From Adiantum capillus-veneris (lineage: Eukaryota > Streptophyta > Polypodiopsida > Polypodiales > Pteridaceae): a DNA stretch of 64,000 bases. The stretch covers positions 26,453,769 through 26,517,768 of the forward strand of contig CM043971.1 in NCBI GenBank assembly GCA_014529385.2. Direction: 5' to 3'. How positions within the stretch are numbered: position 1 is the first letter of the stretch; every line of letters starts with the position of its first letter. Positions 11,601-23,576 of this stretch are shown here, piece after piece. The position numbers and the translations under genes were made by a program. The notes below the pieces were generated by a model. It worked only from the letters and a program-made list of their open reading frames with translations, did no database searches and was not told where the DNA came from.

Positions 11601-12790
11601 TTAGTCTTGTTAATTACATGTGTTGGCAATGAATGTTACTTTAGCTATGGGGTCCACTAGATAATCATGTTAATCTACCACATTAGTTCAACGTGAGTAG
11701 TTTTCTTTTTTTGAAAATTTAATCAATTTAACTTAGATACAATAACAAGAGGAGTTTATTAAATCCATTTTGAAAAAAAACACGTTAATTCATTAAAAAA
11801 AGAGGGATCAATCTATTCATTTCGATATCTTTTTTTTTTTGCAAAACTCGCAATGGTGAGTATATTAAATTAGCAAAACCAAAAACTTACATCATTATGC
11901 CATGCTCAGACCGAGCCATGACACCATAAGTAGTCCATAGATAAGCCATTCCTTTTATGTAGCAAGGTGCTCCATCTCTCCACCTACAAGAAGTCATGGA
12001 CCTGCGACTATGTAACCATGCAACTTAACCTTTTGCAACCATGTTGCTCATACCTAATCTGGCAACAATACCTAGTTGGCTCATCCTAGGTCATGCCTTC
12101 CAAGCATTCACATGCCTCTTCCTTGTAACACCAAGATTGTGAAATTGCTGACACAATCAATACTCCTCTGATCACAAAGTCACTACAAACAATACCTGGA
12201 TGCCTATTTAGTGCAAAGCCCTGCCTTCTCACCACAAATGGCATAGCACTTTGCTTCAGTTCCAAATTCTTGATGTGATTGGTTGTTTCAAAGGCTCAAC
12301 AAGAAAGCACAAAGCTTACTAAGCACATAGATGTGACACAACATCCAAAGGTTAAGAAGGTAAAAGTCTAGGGGGATGATTTACCACAAAAAAAAAGACC
12401 ATTTCGGTTTGCACTGAGATTGTCACTTTTGCTATGTCAAGCAATCTTGGAAGTCAAGAAACTTTCAAGTCTTTGAAAGAAACCCTACAACATCCAAGTT
12501 CAAAGATGCCATCCATGAAAGCAAGGAATGGATCCTTTCGGTAGGGAAACATAAGGACTCCAATGAATGGAAGCAAACACTCCTCGACATTAGGCTCTTG
12601 GAAAGCTCTAGCTATAGGATTCTAGCTACAAGGAAAAACAAATCTCAAATGCTAATTGTGTAAATGTCTATATCAAAGTTTAGGCATGCACACTTCAATA
12701 TCGTTTGGCCGCTTAAGACAAGGAGTGTGCTTGAGGCTTTTGTACGTTCTTTTTTGAGATGATATAACACTCACAGTGGTGAGCATGGCC

Positions 12791-12821
<31 letters not shown>

Positions 12822-12895
12822 TAAAAACTCAAAGATTTACAAATATCCAACCATGGCCATCTACAAAACCTACATAGCTCACACTATAACAAAAA
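8630..12895. other. No gene recognised; simple repeats
   Basis: More than 4 kb, AT-rich to the right, with only short meaningless frames. Visible structure: a G run at 9061-9071, a 55-bp tandem duplication at 9543-9648, a G run near 10876-10890, a (GAA)n tract at about 12794-12820, and two poly-T/A-linked motifs at 11830 and 12750 (sharing CTC-CA-TGGTGAG) that could be 3' ends of minus-strand retroposons. Confidence 0.5.
9543..9648 (+). repeat. 55-bp tandem duplication
   Basis: Two nearly identical copies of a unit beginning TTTATGGGTGGCTCCC and ending GGTAATGGTGTG, offset by 55 bp. One G/T difference is seen between the copies. Confidence 0.85.
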
Positions 12896-13376
12896 TGAAA
12901 ATATGTTTATTTATTGTACCTGACAAATGGCAAAAGCATAAGCAATCAATGGACTATACAAGAGGATAGCACATTTATGAATATTTTATTATTAAAGTGC
13001 TCTTTGTGAGCCATGATCACTTTATGTTTGGGCGGACAATCTATAATCATTTTGAGCATTCAAAAAATCTATAAATAAATATGTGCAAGAGGAAAATGTT
13101 CACTCTTATGCGGGGGGAGATCGCACCCAATGTTTGTGTCTTTCTTCTCCTCTCTCTCAACTCTCCTCTCTTATCGTGCATGTGCATCACTCTGCTCTAG
13201 GAGGTGCACTTGCACATTCTCTTTCCTTCTCCCTCTCGCTCTCTGCCCCCCTTGTCTCAGTCTTGCTATGGATTCTCTGTGTACACGATCATTCAGGTAT
13301 GCTGATCTGTTGATTTTATCATCGGTCACATGCTATTTGTGTATTTTGCAAGTCCTCTGTACCTTCAGTTGTTGCA
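12896..13376 (+). repeat. Left LTR of the composite element
   Basis: 481 bp ending in CA, followed by the primer-like site TGGTACCAAAGC at 13378-13389. It holds pyrimidine-rich stretches (13135-13265) and the shared segment AGTGCTCTTTGTGAGCCATG. Pairs with 23086-23576. Confidence 0.6.
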
Positions 13377-15275
13377 ATGGTACCAAAGCTCAAGCTAAGT
13401 TCCTGCAACTTATAAAGATTAGGCATCCTCAAACGAGGTTCTTATATAGGATTCAAATCATGGCCATGGAAAGGAAACATCACTTTCATATACCAAAGCT
13501 AAGTACCACTTCGTTTTGTACTTGATTTGTTTTTTCTCTATTGGCTATGATGCATGTCCATTGTCCTCGAACTTCCACCTAAATCTCAAGTTACTAACTG
13601 ATTTGAGCTACTCGGTCTAGTCCATTTGTATTAAGCAGAATCTATATAGATTCCTTTTAAGGATGGCTCTTCTCACTATGTAGAAGTGAGTGAAATAGAC
13701 ATGCAACTCTTTGATATCAAGAGCAACACGTCAAACATTAGATTGATCGTTCGTCCAAAACCATTGCGCTACGAGCTATTCAATGTAGAGCCCAGGACCC
13801 TAGGGACATTAAAAAAACTCGCTTCCCTGCCAAAGCGCCCTTTCCCCTCCTACTCGCCACCAAGTTGCCTGGAGCCCCCCACCTACACAAGCTACACCCG
13901 CCCTTTCCTTTTCCTCTATCCAAGGCTTCCAAGCCTTTCAGTCTTGCCACTTTTGCACTCGTCTCCCCCTCCACATGTCGATGTTGCATTCGGCTGCCAG
14001 TTGCGCTAAGCCACATGCACGACAATTGTACTTTCTCTTCGCTTTTACCCTTGAATCGCCCTAGGTATCTTCCAATATTCTCCTTAATGAGACACTTTGG
14101 CACACTTACTTGATCACTCTTAGTTGTATATGTAATTAGACGCTACTCTTGTTGTAAAGCGTTTGAGAACAATAGAAAACACCATGCAAGACTATTAGTG
14201 CTTGTATAATGACTTTACAAATAATATAGAAGTCTATGCATTAGCAAAGAAGTTGAGAGAGAGGATCAATAACTAAAACTATTAAGCTTCTATGGTTAAA
14301 CACAACAAGAAGAAGGAATAGAAGATGAAGAGATCTTGAAGTATGTCCGAATTTGAAATGGCATGTCTAAGCTTAAAGATTGAAAGAGAAATTTGCATTT
14401 GTCGGGCCGATTCAAAGGGATTCTACTACCCTACCAAACAAGCTTCATACTTAACAACAAGTGGTAGTCACACATGTTGTGGGAACCAACCTTCACTTAA
14501 AAACAACAATCACAATGACTCGCTACATCATCGGAGGATGACCTTGACCATTCAAGGAGTGCATGGTACACAGTGTAGTAGTAGATGTCGTTCGCCGCCA
14601 TTGCTATCCAAATAACTCTCACTCTCTCTCTATCTCTAGAACATCAGTTCCAATAACAACTATCTTTCTCTCTCTGGTCAACTAGTGAATATACACACAA
14701 ATCGAGTCTTGGATCGAGCCTACGCCTTTTTCGACTTGCTCACCAAGGAACTGCCTCTCACTCTCTCTTTGGAGGGATATTATCCACCAATGATCTCTCT
14801 CTCTCTCTCTCTCTCATTCTCTCATCTTTTTGGGTTGTCTTTCATCTCTACGGTGTCCCCTACTACTCCTTGCCGCCTCTCCAATTCTGAGGTCACAGGA
14901 AGGCTAGCTCAGTCCAACCTTGGGGGGTCACTATGTATAAATTGTGTATATCACGTGCGTTCAATGACTATTTTTAAAACTCCTTATCTGAGAATTTTTG
15001 ACAAATATAAAACACCATTTTTTTATTCAATCTCTTTTTTTTTTCGCTTCCATTTTAGGGTACCCTTATGTATGTGAAAATGTGTGAAAAGAAGAAACTT
15101 AATAACCCCTTTTGGTGCTCTTACGTGACCCCCCCCCCCCCCCCCCCCCTTCTTGCCCCACAAATCAAACCGAAGCGAAAGACCATGGACTCTGCTTGCA
15201 TTGAGAATCTTTTCGGTAGCTTGGGAAATCATGGCATCCGTCTGAAGATGCATCTGTGTTGCATTCCAGAAAGAG
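13377..15275. other. Internal non-coding part of the composite element
   Basis: No domain recognised. It contains a (CT)n tract near 14790-14815 and a run of about 22 C at 15129-15150. Short frames look random. Confidence 0.5.
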
Positions 15276-15740
15276 ATGGAGAAGCCAAATCATCCTTTCT
15301 TTCAAGAAAGTATGGAGGGGGTCAAGGTAGAAGAGTTCTTTAATTTTAACTCCCGAGGAGTAGAGACGTTTACAAGAAGTTGGATGCTTGAGTCACGATA
15401 TTCAAACCATTGGTGTTCATTTTTCATGGATATGGTGACACATGCAAGGTCTTCTTTTGAAGGGGTTGTAAGAAAGTTTACAAAGTCTGGTTATGTTGTT
15501 TTTGGGATGGAGTACCCTAGATTTGGCCTTACATCTGGCTTGCATTGCTATGTTTCAAGTTTCAATAGGCTTGTGGGCGATGTTATAGAGAACTAAAACA
15601 ATATTAAAGGGCAACCAGAGTTTAAGAGGCTTCCTTGCTTTCTTTTTGGAGGATCTATGGGAGTTGTTGTAGCTTTAAAGGCCCATTTGAAGGAGCCCAA
15701 TGATTGGGATGGTGCAGTCCTTGTAGCTCCAATGTGCAAA
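15276..15740 (+). pseudogene. Alpha/beta hydrolase fragment (monoacylglycerol lipase / caffeoylshikimate esterase type)
   Basis: The plus strand reads a recognisable stretch of the plant Hydrolase_4 family. It has NSRGVETFTRSW, then SGYVVFGMEYPRFGLTSGLH, SFNRLVGDVIEN, and the nucleophile elbow FGGSMG (15648-15662) followed by WDGAVLVAPMCK. These enzymes cleave acyl esters with a Ser-Asp-His triad. Only the serine region is here; the Asp and His parts are missing, because similarity stops after the CK at about 15740. A TAA (15594-15596) breaks the frame, and the upstream HGYGD-like oxyanion block is changed. It covers roughly half of a usual 300-350 residue protein. It is inside an LTR-bounded region, so capture by a retroelement is possible. 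Confidence 0.75.
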
Positions 15741-16084
15741 TTAGAGGCTTGGGTATTTGGTTTGTTGAGAAATCCCCAAGCTACCATGGAGGATGATGAT
15801 AATTTCAACTTTCCACCGAAGACATCACAAACAAGCCCAAAACTCAAGACCTCAATTTTGAGCACCTCGATTTGGCATTGGCTTTAATTGTTTTTCTTGC
15901 TTGGCAATGCCAAGGCTATTGAGGCTGAAGATCTTTATGATATGAATCCAACAGAGAGAACACAATATTGTGAACAACTCTGGAATGTTGCACTAGAAAA
16001 GTTAAGGCACACATCTAACAAAAAAATGCACCCTTATCAATCTAGAGGTTGTTGTGGATTTGTTTTGAATTTGATTGCGCTCAC
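15741..16084 (+). other. Unrecognised stretch before CopD
   Basis: A frame from about 15888 reads LLGNAKAIEAEDLYDMNPTE and continues to the CopD insertion point; it is not recognised. It may be further captured or genomic sequence. The five bases CTCAC at 16080-16084 are the left target duplication of CopD. Confidence 0.4.
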
Positions 16085-16311
16085 TGTTGGAATTAGGGTT
16101 GCAGAGAAACGCACACAGCTTGGAGAAGACGAAGGAAGTTCAAGGCACACAATAGAGAGTGTGTTACTTAGTGTGTAATGGAAAGATAGATAGCCCTAGA
16201 ATGATGGGCGTATATACAATGCTCGGGGGAAAAAACCTCCTAAAGAGGGAAAAAATGCCCCGGTGGTCCTAGTGTGTTCACACACATCACTAACACATGT
16301 ATATGGTAACA
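16085..16311 (-). repeat. 3' LTR of CopD
   Basis: 227 bp with TG and CA ends on the minus strand (TGTTACC to CCAACA). Nearly identical to 20907-21133. Next to target duplication CTCAC (16080-16084). Confidence 0.9.
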
Positions 16312-16386
16312 AATCCCCCCTGGAGTGATGCGGTGAACGAGAGCTGGCACATGAGTAAAGGGAAGTGCCATGCCCTGAGGACATGA

Positions 16387-18523
16387 TCAGTCCACAAAGG
16401 GGAGTAAGCCCAAAGCTTTGCGGAAAGCTTCAAGCTTCTCACGAGACAATGCCTTTGTGAAAAGATCTGCAAGGTTGTCCTGTGTTGGCACATAAGCCAA
16501 GCTGATCTCTCCTGCTGAGAGCCTCTCCCTGACATAGTGGTAATGCACCTTGATGTGTTGTGCGAGCATGAAAAACTGGGTTCCTCGCAACTGCCAATGC
16601 GCTCTGACTGTCAATGTAGATAGTGTTGGCAGTGTCCTGTCCAACACCCAAATCAGCCATAAGGCGTCTGAGCCATACACACTCAACCGTAGCTGTGAAG
16701 ACTGCCCTGTACTCAGCCTCACAACTCGAAGTGGCCACAGTAGGTTGCTTCTTGCTCAACCATGATATACATGAACTGCCAAGCATGAAACAAAAACCAC
16801 TTGTGGACACTCGCGTGTCAAAACAACCAGCCCAATCTGAGTATGAAAAAGCATGTAAGTCTGGCGGCAATGATCCCCCCTTGGGATAAAACAAGCCAAG
16901 ATGTAAAGTGCCACTAAGGTAGTGAAAAATCCTCTTGACAGCCTGCCAATGCTTAGACCCTGGGCTATGCATAAATCTGCTGACCTGTGAGACTGCAAAC
17001 TGAATATCTGGCCTTGTGTTGCATACATAAATGAGGCAGCCAACAACAATTTGGTAAAGAGTGACATCAGCAGGATCGCCAGCATCATGTAGACTCAACT
17101 TCAAATCTGTTTCCATGGGAGTGGCAATAGGTTTGCAATACTCAAGTCCAAACTTACATAGCAATGTCTCTATGTAACTTTTCTGACACAAGGCAATACC
17201 ACCATCACACTGCCTAAACTGTATGCCCAAATAATGATGCAACAACCCCAAATCTTTCAGCTTGAAAGTAGCATTCAAATCAGCCTTAAATTCAGAAATA
17301 TGTCTCTCATTTGGTCCAGTGATCAACAAATCATCGAAATAAAGAACCACAATGAGAAGTACATCACCCTCACGCTTTACATACAAAGTGCTTTCTGTTG
17401 GACTGTTACAAAAGCCTCGTTTGACCAAATTAGTGTCAGCTTTCTCATACCAAGCACGAGGAGATTGCTTCAACCCATACAAAACCTTCTTACATCTCCA
17501 CACTTTGTCCTCTTGTCCTTTTATGACAAAACCACGAGGCTGCGTTACATAAACTTCCTCAAATATGTCACCATTCAAGAAAGCAGTAACAATGTCTGAT
17601 TGATGTACATCCCAACCAAAATGAGCTGCCAATGCACATAGAAAACGCACAGTAGTCATACGACAAGTGGGAGAAAAAGTCTCTTCATAATCTATGCCTT
17701 TTAGCTGTGCATAACCCTTTGCAACAAGTCAAGCCTTATGGCGATCAATCTCACCATCTGGCTTGCGTTTCAACTTGTAAACCCACTTCGTACCAATGGC
17801 CTTTTTGCCAGGAGGCAAATCACATAAAGTCCATGTGTCATTTTCTATAAGTGCATCATATTCTGATTGCATGGCAGCCATCCAATTTTTTGAATTCTGT
17901 GCTTCATCAAAAGACAGAGGTTCCATCACGCAAAGTGTGCACCACCATTTTGGCATACCTCTAGCTTGCTCATTTTCAGCCCTTTCCTCATCAAGTACAT
18001 CATGTACATCTACATCAGTAATAGGCTGATCTGTAACATTTTCAGAAACCCCCATAGGCTGTACATTTGCCTCATTGGAACTTACATTCGTATTTCCACC
18101 ACTGAAAAGAGGCAACAAAGTGTCCTAAATGTCCTGTGAGCTTACATTACTGTCTCTAGTACATGACAGCAAGGGCTGAACAGAATCTTCCACAAACACT
18201 ACATCCCGAGAAACCAGAATACGTTTTGTTTGCGGATGATACAACCTGTAACCTTTGCTTTCAGCACTATAACCAACAAAAATACATTTGACAGCCTTAT
18301 CATCCAATTTTCTGCGCTGCACTTGTGGCACCAAAGCATATGCCAAACAACCAAAAACACGCATGTGCTCAATAGAAGGCTTTCTATCATGCCATGCTTC
18401 ATATGGAGTAATAGACTGCAAAGCTTTTGTAGGACACCTGTTAAGTATATAAGTGGCACACATGATGGCCTCAAGCCAAAAAGAATGCGGCAAAGCTTGA
18501 CTTTTGACCATACATCGTGCCAT
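16387..18523 (-). pseudogene. CopD integrase end, reverse transcriptase and RNase H
   Basis: One frame runs from 18523 to about 16560 with two stops: TAG (18125-18127) and TGA (17729-17731), the latter where the family has KARLVAKGY (CGA to TGA). In order: late integrase (FGCLAYALVPQVQ, FVGYSAESKGYRLY), acidic linker, reverse transcriptase (AFLNGDIFEEVYVTQPRGF, YGLKQSPRAWY, catalytic LYFDDLLI), then RNase H (YSDWAGCFDTRVSTSGF, ATSSCEAEYRAV, DSQSALAVARNPVFHA). A two-base loss near 16560 moves the last block, HIKVHYHYVRERL, into another frame ending at 16387. The catalytic box has F where YVDD is usual, so Y-F-D-D. Confidence 0.9.
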
Positions 18524-18984
18524 TCCGTCAGTGACCTGTTTTTTCTCTCAGCAACACCATTTTGTTGAGGCAAATAAGGCACTGTACATTGGTGTTTTAT
18601 CCCACGACTAGCCAGAAATGCATTAAATTCATGAGACATATACTCCCCCCCTCGATCAGAATGGAGGGTGCCCATAGTACATTTCGAGACATTTTCAGTC
18701 ATAGCCAAAAACTGTTTGAAGCACATAAAAACTTCGGACTTCGCTTTAAGCGGAAATACCCATGCATGCCTGGAGTAATCATCAATGAAAGTCACGAAGT
18801 ATAGGTAATTGCCCAAGGATGGAGTTTGCATGGGCCCACAAACATCACTGTGCACAAGCTGCAACCTACCTGTAGCCCTAACTGAACCATCCTTTGGAAA
18901 CTTAGAACGCTGCATTTTACCCAAAATACAGCCTTCACAAACATGTTTGATAGGTGCTTCAAGAGGCGGCAAAGAAGCAACCAT
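18524..18984 (-). pseudogene. CopD integrase catalytic core
   Basis: The frame beginning at 18984 carries the second half of the zinc-binding site (CEGCILGK) and the catalytic region. The acidic positions are in LVHSDVCGPM, LHSDRGGEYMSHEF and NGVAERKNR. A one- or two-base change near 18530 shifts the frame just after AERKNRSL. Confidence 0.88.
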
Positions 18985-18993
18985 ATCAGATTT

Positions 18994-20544
18994 CTACAAA
19001 CACAGCAAACTGGCAAAATTCAGATGACCAAAACGTGCATGCCAAAATTTTGCATTTGAAATAGCCCTTGAATCTGCAACAGCATTTGCAAAATTTTGTC
19101 CACACTTGTCATACAAAGTGAGCTTATACAGCCCACAGCACAAAAGGCCAGATGCAACAATTTCATCACCAAAACTGAGATCATGAACTGTACATCTGTC
19201 ATCCACAAATTTGACTACAAGTCCAAGTCTAGCAAGTGCGGATACAGACAAGAGATTCTTCTTGATCCCAGGTACATAAAGTGCATCAACAAGTGTGAAG
19301 GAACTGCCATTTGCAGCAGTAAGCACAATCTTTCCAACTCCTTGAACTGGATACGAGGCATTGTTGGCACAAGTGATTGAATTCCCATGAGGGACAGACT
19401 CGAGAGAGGTAAACAATTCACGATGTGAGGTAATGTGCTTTGTAGCACCACTGTCGAAATACCACACATGTGAATCTGCAGCAATTAACAAGCATGCATC
19501 ATGGACAACAAGATTGTAAGTGCACTCTGCGCTAAAAGCCCATTCTGCATCAACATCAGCAACACAGTCTCCTTTCACAGAAGACTCAACAATGGCTGCA
19601 TTTGTAGTGGAACCACCCTCTTTCTTCTTAGCCTCTTTGGCCTTCAACTTAGGACACGACTTGATCAAGTGATCATTGGCTTTACAATAATGGCAACACA
19701 TCTTCTTTTTGCCCTTATCACCAGAATTTCCAGACGAATTTCTACCAACAGAAGCATTAGGAGCAGAATTTTTGCCACTCGCAACAGAACCATAAGAAGT
19801 GGCTGCATTGCTGTTACCACCCTTTCTTTGAGAAGCAATAAAAGCCTGTTCAACTACACGTTGCCTAGTCCTGTTTTTTCTGGAAAGTGACTCTTGCAAC
19901 AGCAATGTGCATAATGCATCAAACTTGATAACTTCAGGATTTCCTTGGGTCATAACTCTACAAGTACTAGCAAAAGTCTGGTAAGAATCTGGTAAGGCAT
20001 CAAGAACAGTCTGCACAAGGGAACTATCTGAAATGACTTCACTTGCAGAAATAAGTTGCTCATTGATATCCTTGACACCAGCAAGGAAAGTGTCCATATC
20101 ATCCTCCTCATGCATAATCTTCGACTCTAGCTCTTTACGCAGCAAAGCAATTTTAGCCTCATTGCGACTTGCATAAAGACCAACCAAAATATCCCAAGCC
20201 TGTTTTGCAGATTTTGCTGAACGGATGTGAGGAACAATGGTGCGCTTCACAGACAACGCAATCAATGCATGAGCCTGCGCATCCTTTACATCCCAACGAG
20301 CTTGTTCTGCCGTAGGCAAAACAACTCTAATAGTAGCAATCCTTGCAGCAAGTCTTGCAACATCCTCAACATCGCCTACATCCTCAGAACCAGGACGTAC
20401 ATCAATGCCCTGCACAATGTTCTAGACGCCCTTTGACACAAGAACATGTTGCATCATATAAGCCCACATAGGGTAGTTATCCCCATCCAACCTGTCCTCA
20501 ACAACAAACATCTTGAACACATCTGTGTTGTTGTTGTCAGCCAT
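18994..20544 (-). pseudogene. CopD gag and protease
   Basis: Begins at ATG 20544 (MADNNNTDVFKMF) and runs in one frame to 18994, broken only by a TAG at 20422-20424 after 40 residues. A TAG at 18994-18996 ends it inside the integrase zinc finger. Domains: gag N-terminus (DGDNYPMW), UBN2-type gag body, zinc knuckle CHYCKANDHLIKSC, protease active site FDSGATKHIT, and the first integrase half ending at HARFGHLNFASLL. The 20422 TAG sits at the same codon as a TAG in CopA. Neighbouring copia Gags suggest Trp at that position; this is an inference. Confidence 0.9.
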
Positions 20545-20892
20545 GGTAAATGCTGCACCTGATGTGAAAACTACCCGAAAATAGGAGAAACGGAACAGGA
20601 CCAACACGTGCTATATAGCACAAACTGTAGAAGACTATAAGGCATCTATTATGCAGAAAACGGCACTGATAGAATTTTTGCACAAAATGACGAAATTGCC
20701 TGTGCAGGCCTGCCTGTAGTGGAAACGGAGGCCGAAATGAGCCCAAATCGAAAATCTGAGCAGACTAAGCACTTTGAGCAATCCCAAAATATCTGTCGAC
20801 CTACGAACGCTCGCCAACCCTCACTGAAATCGGAGAAAGTGAGCAGGCGTGTGCTGGAGCAGCTGGCGACTAAGCCCGGGAGGACGCAAGCT

Positions 20893-20905
20893 GCTTTGAT
20901 ACCAA
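20893..20905 (-). promoter_or_regulatory. Primer-binding site of CopD
   Basis: On the minus strand TGGTATCAAAGC follows the LTR end after a couple of bases. It differs from the initiator-tRNA-Met complement at one base. Confidence 0.75.
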
Positions 20906-20906
20906 T

Positions 20907-21133
20907 TGTTGGAATTAGGGTTGCAGAGAAACGCACACAACTTGGAGAAGACGAAGGAAGCTCAAGGCACACCATAGAGAATGTGTTACTTAGTGTGTAA
21001 TGGAAAGATAGATAGCCCTAGAATGATGGGCGTATATACAATGCTCGGGGGAAAAAACCTCCTAAAGAGGGAAAAAATGCCCCGGCGGTCCTAGTGTGTT
21101 CACACACATCACTACCACATGTATATGGTAACA
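20907..21133 (-). repeat. 5' LTR of CopD
   Basis: 227 bp, pairs with 16085-16311 (about 6 mismatches). Right target duplication CTCAC at 21134-21138. Confidence 0.9.
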
Positions 21134-21138
21134 CTCAC

Positions 21139-23085
21139 CTGCAATATTTAAGCATGTTTGGCTAATATGTGTAATACTTCAGGTGTATATATTGAAGGCC
21201 TCAGTGAAAGTAGTCGAAGATGAACACAATTTTAAGTGGTGGTAGGGGTCATTTCTAGTCCTTGGTATATTCTCAATGTGTGTGCTAGTGAGTATATCAC
21301 AACATATGTGCTTGAACTCGAGCCAAAAAGTTGGAATGAAGTTACAATAGATTATGATCATGGTAGCCCTTAATAAGCTTTTAAGCATTAATTTGTTCTT
21401 TTTGGTGGAAACAAATAGTGGATTTCTATTAAATCTTATTAAAAATGATAATAAAAAACTTCTTGACATTGCTACAATTTTTTTAAATTTTTTAATGGTT
21501 TACATTGAAGAGCTCGACACAGTCAACACACTTGAAAATGGCCATAATAGAGATCAATGTTTCAGCTATTCCTGTAGTGATATTGGCTTTTCTTACACAT
21601 CCATAACAAGTATAGAATTAGAAGATACATTCTATTATCACCTATTTCGCAATTCAGAAGTTGCACGAAGAGACTTTAGAAAGGTGAGTCGATGAGGACA
21701 CTACTAACCTTTTCAAGCTCAATCCTTGCCTAGTACCATGGATCACATTCTCAAGCAAGATAAATCCTTCTCCACTTTTACATGTATACTAGTAGTTTTT
21801 TAATGGTGATAACATATTATAGTTACATGACCTAATTGCATTGTATACTACCATTTATCCCCCTTAGATCTATTATAGGTAGTCCTGCTCAACCCTACAC
21901 ACGACACTATGTTCAAAACCTAGCCATGCCTATGATCTATCCAAAGGTCACACTAGGGATACACAACTATAGACCCATTTGTTTTAATAAAGGATAGTAA
22001 TGCTCCACTTGGGTATCCCCTCGCAAAGGAAAACATACAACTAACTATTTATCTCTTTGTTTCCTTTAATCTCATTTCTCTCCACTTGGGTATGTCCTCA
22101 CAAAGGAAAACATGCAACAACATAGAATACCGCCCAACATTGTTTTAAAAGACATGGCTCTTTTACTTATTTCCATTAATTGTATGAGTTGTGAAATCAA
22201 CCGATTCTATCATCATCACTATACTTGCATTGAATGGAATTACTATTCACATCATTAAGCCAGGTGATTTGGGATGGTCGACAACAAGTTGTGTATACTT
22301 CACTATTTAAACCTATTTCACTTTGATATCAAACATGAAATATATGTGTTTTTTTAATGCCTTGTCTGGCCATTGGCCACATGCACGCAAATTTACCGAT
22401 TTAGGTAGTGTGTATATGCCCATCTTGGTGTAGATTTCCCATTTTACGCAATACTAGTTATTTGTGAAAATTTGCCGATTTAAGCAGCACGAGTGCAAAT
22501 TCACCGACTTAGGCAACACACCCACAAACAATCGCTTCACTATTTTAAATAATATAAGTGTAGATTTGTCGGCTTAGGCTGCATAAGTGCAAATTCACCA
22601 ATCAACGCAGCACGATCGATTGGTGCTGATTTGCCAATCTAGGCAAGATAGATTACAAAATCATGCTGCAATGGTTGGCCCATCATTGCCCATAGTATGA
22701 TTTTGTTACCTAGATATATAATGGAAATGATTCTAATTTGGAATTGGACTTGGATTTGGGAGTTGGGTTATGATGATTGGTTGTTGACACCGTGTGTGGA
22801 ATAGAACTTGAAATTTATGAAATTGATTATTGACCAATGAATGTGACCAACGATGTCCTGATACATCAAGATATGACATATGCTGCCTATTCTTGCGGTA
22901 TGGGACACTAGAATATGCAGTGTGCGAATGACAATAAGCATAAGCAAATGCTGTTTAAGTTTATGACTTTTTATTCTATTCCATGATACTTTTATCTAAT
23001 TTTAACCATTATGTTTGAAGTTTGATTTGCAGATTCTTAACGTAGCAATAGGAGGATAGTTACTTTCTAACAGAGGGTTATGTAA
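21139..23085. other. Right internal part of the composite element; no gene recognised
   Basis: AT-rich, with a 113-residue frame at 21354-21695 that matches nothing I know. A roughly 80-bp-spaced pair of CTCCACTTGGGTAT segments lies at 22000 and 22078. A degenerate repeat is at 22387-22650. Confidence 0.45.
22387..22650 (+). repeat. Degenerate interspersed repeat, core about 25 bp
   Basis: Six related copies of a core like GCAAATTCACCGACTTAGGCAG (shown at most 20 matching bases each) at about 22387, 22466, 22493, 22561, 22588 and 22628, with irregular spacing. Too irregular and too divergent for a CRISPR array. Confidence 0.6.
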
Positions 23086-23576
23086 TGAAAATAAATAAAT
23101 ATATATTTATTGCAACTGATATGTGGCAAAAGCATACGCGATCAATGGACTATGCGAGAGGATAACACATTTATGAATATTTTATTATTAAAAGTGCTCT
23201 TTATGAGCTATGGTCACTTCATGTTTGGACAAACAATCTGTAATCATTTTGAACATTCAAGAAATCTATAAATAAATATGTACAAGAGAAAAATGCTCAC
23301 TCTTGCACAGAGGAGATCGCATTTCGTGTCTATATCTTTCTTCTCCTCTCTCTCATCTCTCCTCTCTTTGCCGTGTCTGTGTAGTGTGCTCCGTTGTAGA
23401 AGGTGCACTTGCATGTTCTCTTTCCTTCTTTCTTTCGCACTCCGCTCCTCTCATATTGGTCTTGTTGTGGATTCTGTGTGTACACAATCATTCAGATATG
23501 CGGATCTGTTGATTTTATCGTCGATCGTGTGCTATCTGTGTATTTTGCATGCAAACCCTCTATGCTGACCGTTGCA
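23086..23576 (+). repeat. Right LTR of the composite element
   Basis: About 491 bp, parallel to 12896-13376 throughout, ending GTTGCA. Not followed by a primer site, as expected for a 3' LTR. Confidence 0.55.

Larger units (their letters stand above)
16085..21133 (-). mobile_element. CopD: nearly complete Ty1/copia element
   Basis: 5049 bp on the minus strand with two 227-bp LTRs, a primer site, gag-pol in copia order and a polypurine tract (CCAGGGGGGATT, just right of 16311). The target duplication CTCAC is present on both sides (16080-16084 and 21134-21138). The LTRs differ at about 6 of 227 positions, so it is not very recent. Four in-frame stops and at least two frameshifts make it non-functional. 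Confidence 0.9.
12896..23576 (+). mobile_element. Composite LTR element carrying a host gene fragment
   Basis: Two direct copies of a 481-491 bp sequence (12896-13376 and 23086-23576) match along their whole length at perhaps 80 percent. Both start near TGAAAATA and end GTTGCA. The left copy is followed after one base by TGGTACCAAAGC, a variant primer site; the right copy is not. That is the layout of an LTR retroelement. Removing nested CopD leaves about 4.6 kb inside, without gag or pol but with an alpha/beta hydrolase gene fragment. No convincing target duplication was found, so two unrelated solo LTRs are the alternative. Confidence 0.45.

Noticed and set aside
21354-21695. 113-residue frame between CopD and the right LTR
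   Set aside because: AT-rich, no motif, no start context; it could be chance in low-GC sequence.
22387-22650. CRISPR-like array
   Set aside because: Repeats are diverged and irregularly spaced, and the context is a plant nuclear genome.
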